Assembly (NCBI RefSeq): GCF_014200755.1
Contig: NZ_JACHCM010000008.1
Span: forward strand, 1 to 64,000
Length of the DNA: 64,000 nt
Origin: Rhodanobacter sp. ANJX3
GTDB lineage: Bacteria; Pseudomonadota; Gammaproteobacteria; Xanthomonadales; Rhodanobacteraceae
Direction of reading: 5' to 3'
Part shown: piece after piece, positions 61,813 to 64,000 of the stretch
Layout of the letters: the number at the start of each line of letters is the position of its first letter
How positions within the stretch are numbered: position 1 is the stretch's first letter
Position numbers and translations under genes: made by a program
The notes under the pieces: model-generated
What the model was told of the DNA's origin: nothing
Databases searched by the model: none
The model's input: only the letters and a program-made list of their open reading frames with translations

Positions 61813-63021
61813 TCAGCCGCGACGCATGCGGGACATCAGCGCTGCGATCTGGCGCACGGCCGCCTCGGACGCGGCCCGGTTCGGCGTCACGTCGCTATTG
61901 TTGAAATTGCCGTTGTCGCCAAACGCCTGAATCAGTAGCCCGTCACTGCGCGGAACCATGCTGACGTGCTCTGTGTTTACGGCGTAGGTGACTTCCGGCT
62001 GCGGAATCAGTCGCGCGGTCTGTCCGCGCACGGGGATGATCGAATCATCGTCGAACAATGCCCGCGCGCCGTAGCCCGTCGCATTGATCAGGGTGCGTTC
62101 GGGCAGCTTCAGCAGCTCGCGCGGATGATCGAATTCGCGTACCTCGATCTTGCCGCCGGCGGTCAAGAAGTCCGACATCAGCATGCGCGCGTAGGTACTG
62201 ATGTTGAACATCATCGTGGTGTAGCGATGCACGTACGGCTGCGGAAACGGGGTACTGCCGGGTGGCATATCGACCGTGCGCGGGGTCAATTCACGGATGC
62301 GGCCGCGCAGGTCGCCGTAGTCCGGCTCGTCGGTGACCTCGGACGGATGCGGCTGGTCGAACGGGGTGTCGGAAAGCGAGTAGCCGTCGATCCATTCGAT
62401 CGGCCGGCCGGGCAGGCCGAGCAGGCTTTGATACATGGCGTACGACGTGCGCGCCATGTCTTCCCAGCGCGCGCCGAAATCCGGCGCGTGCTGCGCATCG
62501 CAGATGCGCGAGTCGGGCGTCCACAGGCCGGACGCACGCATCGAATAGACGTCCGGCGGCAGCGCCTTGGCATAGATGCGCACCGACAGCCCGGCGCGCT
62601 GCGCCAGCAGTGCCGAGGTCAGACCCAGCGCACCGCAGCCGATCACGCCGAGCTTGCGCACGCCGGTGTCCTGCGCCAGACGCAGGGCCAGCGCGCTCGA
62701 TCCCCACGACAACGACCAGCCGCTGCCGCCGTGGCCATAGTTGTGCACGAGCGTTTTTTCACCCAGCCGCTGCGTTTCGATCCGCGGCCCGGCGGCACGA
62801 AACGGACGCGTGCAGACGTACACGCCGGTGATGCGATCGGGCTCTGCGCGGATCGGTGCCAGGTGCAGCATGTCCGCCGATGGGGCGGCGCTCGGTGGCG
62901 ATACCAGCGCACCCGCTTTGGGCGCTGCGAGCAAAGGCTGGCGTGCGCAGGCGGCGAGCCCTGCCGTGGACGCCACCGCCAGCGTGGCGCCGGCGCCGCG
63001 CAGAAATTGCCGTCGTTGCAT
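61813..63021 (-). CDS. Tat-exported FAD-dependent oxidoreductase, D-amino acid oxidase-like
   Basis: 402 residues from ATG 63021. The N-terminus has a twin-arginine signal (MQRRQFLRGAGATLAV) with a lipobox-like GLAAC. VYVCTRPFRAAGPRIETQRL and HNYGHGGSGWSLSWG match the DAO family FAD site; LGVIGCGALGLTSALL is the Rossmann motif and GARWEDMARTSYAMYQ follows. Such enzymes deaminate D-amino acids to keto acids and H2O2. Convergent with the permease; a joint role in amino acid use is inference. Confidence 0.85.
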   Translation of the reverse strand: MQRRQFLRGAGATLAVASTAGLAACARQPLLAAPKAGALVSPPSAAPSADMLHLAPIRAEPDRITGVYVCTRPFRAAGPRIETQRLGEKTLVHNYGHGGSGWSLSWGSSALALRLAQDTGVRKLGVIGCGALGLTSALLAQRAGLSVRIYAKALPPDVYSMRASGLWTPDSRICDAQHAPDFGARWEDMARTSYAMYQSLLGLPGRPIEWIDGYSLSDTPFDQPHPSEVTDEPDYGDLRGRIRELTPRTVDMPPGSTPFPQPYVHRYTTMMFNISTYARMLMSDFLTAGGKIEVREFDHPRELLKLPERTLINATGYGARALFDDDSIIPVRGQTARLIPQPEVTYAVNTEHVSMVPRSDGLLIQAFGDNGNFNNSDVTPNRAASEAAVRQIAALMSRMRRG

Positions 63022-63228
63022 GGATCGATCCCCGAGATGATTGACGAAAAACCAGCGCTGTATCGCAGAATGGGTCGAGCCGACTTTGCTTGTCCGATCG
63101 TTATTATCCGACGCTCCTGGCGAAATCAAAGCCATCCTGTGGCATGGTTCTGACGTCGATCCGAAGCCCGCCGTCGCGACAAGGCGTCTACATGGGCCTG
63201 TTCCTCGCCCAGCACCGAGTCCTTTTCC

Positions 63229-64000
63229 ATGAAAACGCCGTTTCGATATGTCATCGTTTTTGCATCGCTGCTGCTCGCGCTCAATGCGTCGGCCGCGCAG
63301 CCCGATCCGCAGAAAACGCGGCTCTTCATCGACCACGCCTGGGATACGCTGACGCGCTCGATGGACGACTGCTCGGCGTTGCGCGACGGCGATACAGGCA
63401 CGCGCGCGGCGCTCTATCTACCGGCCGATCTGTTGCCATCGCCCGACCTTGCCGATGTCGTAAGCCATTGTCATGTCCAGGTACGCGTACTGCCTCGGGC
63501 GATCGGCAAGCTCGGCGATTTTTCACCGACGGCGCTGCCCGAGCAGGGTCTGCTTTACCTGCCGCATCCATACGTCGTACCAGGCGGCTTCTTCAACGAG
63601 ATGTATGGCTGGGACAGCTACTTCATCGTGCTTGGTCTGCTTGCCGATCGTCGCGAGGCGATGGCGAAAGGCATGGTCGATAACGCGCTGTTCGAGGTGC
63701 AGCACTATGGCGCCGTACTCAACGCCAACCGCACCTATTACCTCACGCGCTCGCAGCCACCGTTTCTCGGCGCCATGATCCGTGCCGTCTTGGACGATCC
63801 GGCCAGTTTCAAGACCACCGCGGACGCGAAGTCGTGGCTGGCGCAGGCGTACCCGCTGGCGGTGCGCGACTATTCGACCTGGACGCGCAAAGAGCATCTC
63901 GCCGGCACTACCGGCTTGGCCCGCTACTTCGATTACGGTGGCGCTACGCCGGTGCCGGAGCTCGATAGCGAGTACTTGCCCGGGGTGATCCGCTGGCTGC
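63229..64000 (+). CDS. treA: periplasmic trehalase (GH37), 3' truncated by window edge
   Basis: From ATG 63229 a frame with signal peptide (RYVIVFASLLLALNASAAQ) runs open to the end of the window (257 codons). It contains the trehalase signature P-G-G-F-F-N-E-M-Y-G-W-D-S-Y at ~122-135, GVIRWL near the edge, and LTRSQPPF, all GH37 hallmarks. It should hydrolyse periplasmic trehalose to glucose. The rest lies beyond the window. Symbol is by family similarity. Confidence 0.88.
   Translation, partial: MKTPFRYVIVFASLLLALNASAAQPDPQKTRLFIDHAWDTLTRSMDDCSALRDGDTGTRAALYLPADLLPSPDLADVVSHCHVQVRVLPRAIGKLGDFSPTALPEQGLLYLPHPYVVPGGFFNEMYGWDSYFIVLGLLADRREAMAKGMVDNALFEVQHYGAVLNANRTYYLTRSQPPFLGAMIRAVLDDPASFKTTADAKSWLAQAYPLAVRDYSTWTRKEHLAGTTGLARYFDYGGATPVPELDSEYLPGVIRWL

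Noticed and set aside
60012-61904. A 630-codon + strand frame over the permease
   Set aside because: Out-of-frame translation of the APC gene; the permease frame has the transporter helices.

Overview
The window looks like a chromosomal stretch from a high-GC gammaproteobacterium of the Xanthomonadales, most like the Rhodanobacteraceae (Dyella/Luteibacter/Rhodanobacter type). That is inferred from the codon usage, two putative type IV effectors ending in the XVIPCD signal known from Xanthomonadales, a xanthomonin-like lasso peptide locus, a LOV histidine kinase and the dense mix of TonB/LysR/SDR genes. No rRNA, tRNA or CRISPR array was seen, and no identity was checked against a database.

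Left accessory region (1-9.5 kb): a YD-repeat (Rhs-like) gene cut by the window edge and carrying four fibronectin-III-like repeats; a second, secreted YD-repeat gene whose C-terminus turns AT-rich and toxin-like, followed by two small two-helix membrane proteins that look like immunity proteins; a REP-associated transposase (RAYT) element with 21-bp inverted ends; gene debris; a two-gene AT-richer module whose second product ends in a HEPN-like R-x4-H motif; and an XRE regulator with two palindromic operators.

Lasso peptide region (9.7-18 kb): a TonB-dependent receptor and an S9-type isopeptidase on the + strand converge on precursor A, the fused RRE/protease B and cyclase C on the - strand, with a GntR regulator upstream of A. 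The 46-residue precursor predicts a 20-residue core with a Gly1-Glu7 seven-residue ring. A terminator hairpin sits between A and B and a perfect 25-bp palindrome lies in the leader of A.

Middle (18-39 kb): a class A beta-lactamase-like serine hydrolase and a subclass B3 metallo-beta-lactamase, short-chain dehydrogenases with divergent regulators, two XVIPCD effectors with putative immunity genes (one a PG-binding protein next to an LprI-type lysozyme inhibitor, one in a three-gene overlapping operon), a blue-light (LOV) histidine kinase-receiver hybrid, and envelope genes.

Right part (39-64 kb): mostly chromosomal housekeeping and accessory metabolism: M14 peptidase, lipoproteins, acyltransferase, an NmrA-like oxidoreductase with LysR, a POT peptide transporter, two more LysR/SDR divergent pairs, a MarR-DHA2 efflux operon, a YegD-like Hsp70, a DUF6765 protein, small hypothetical proteins, an exonuclease-family enzyme, DUF1223, an EAL phosphodiesterase, an APC permease, a Tat-exported D-amino-acid-oxidase-like protein, and a trehalase cut by the right edge.
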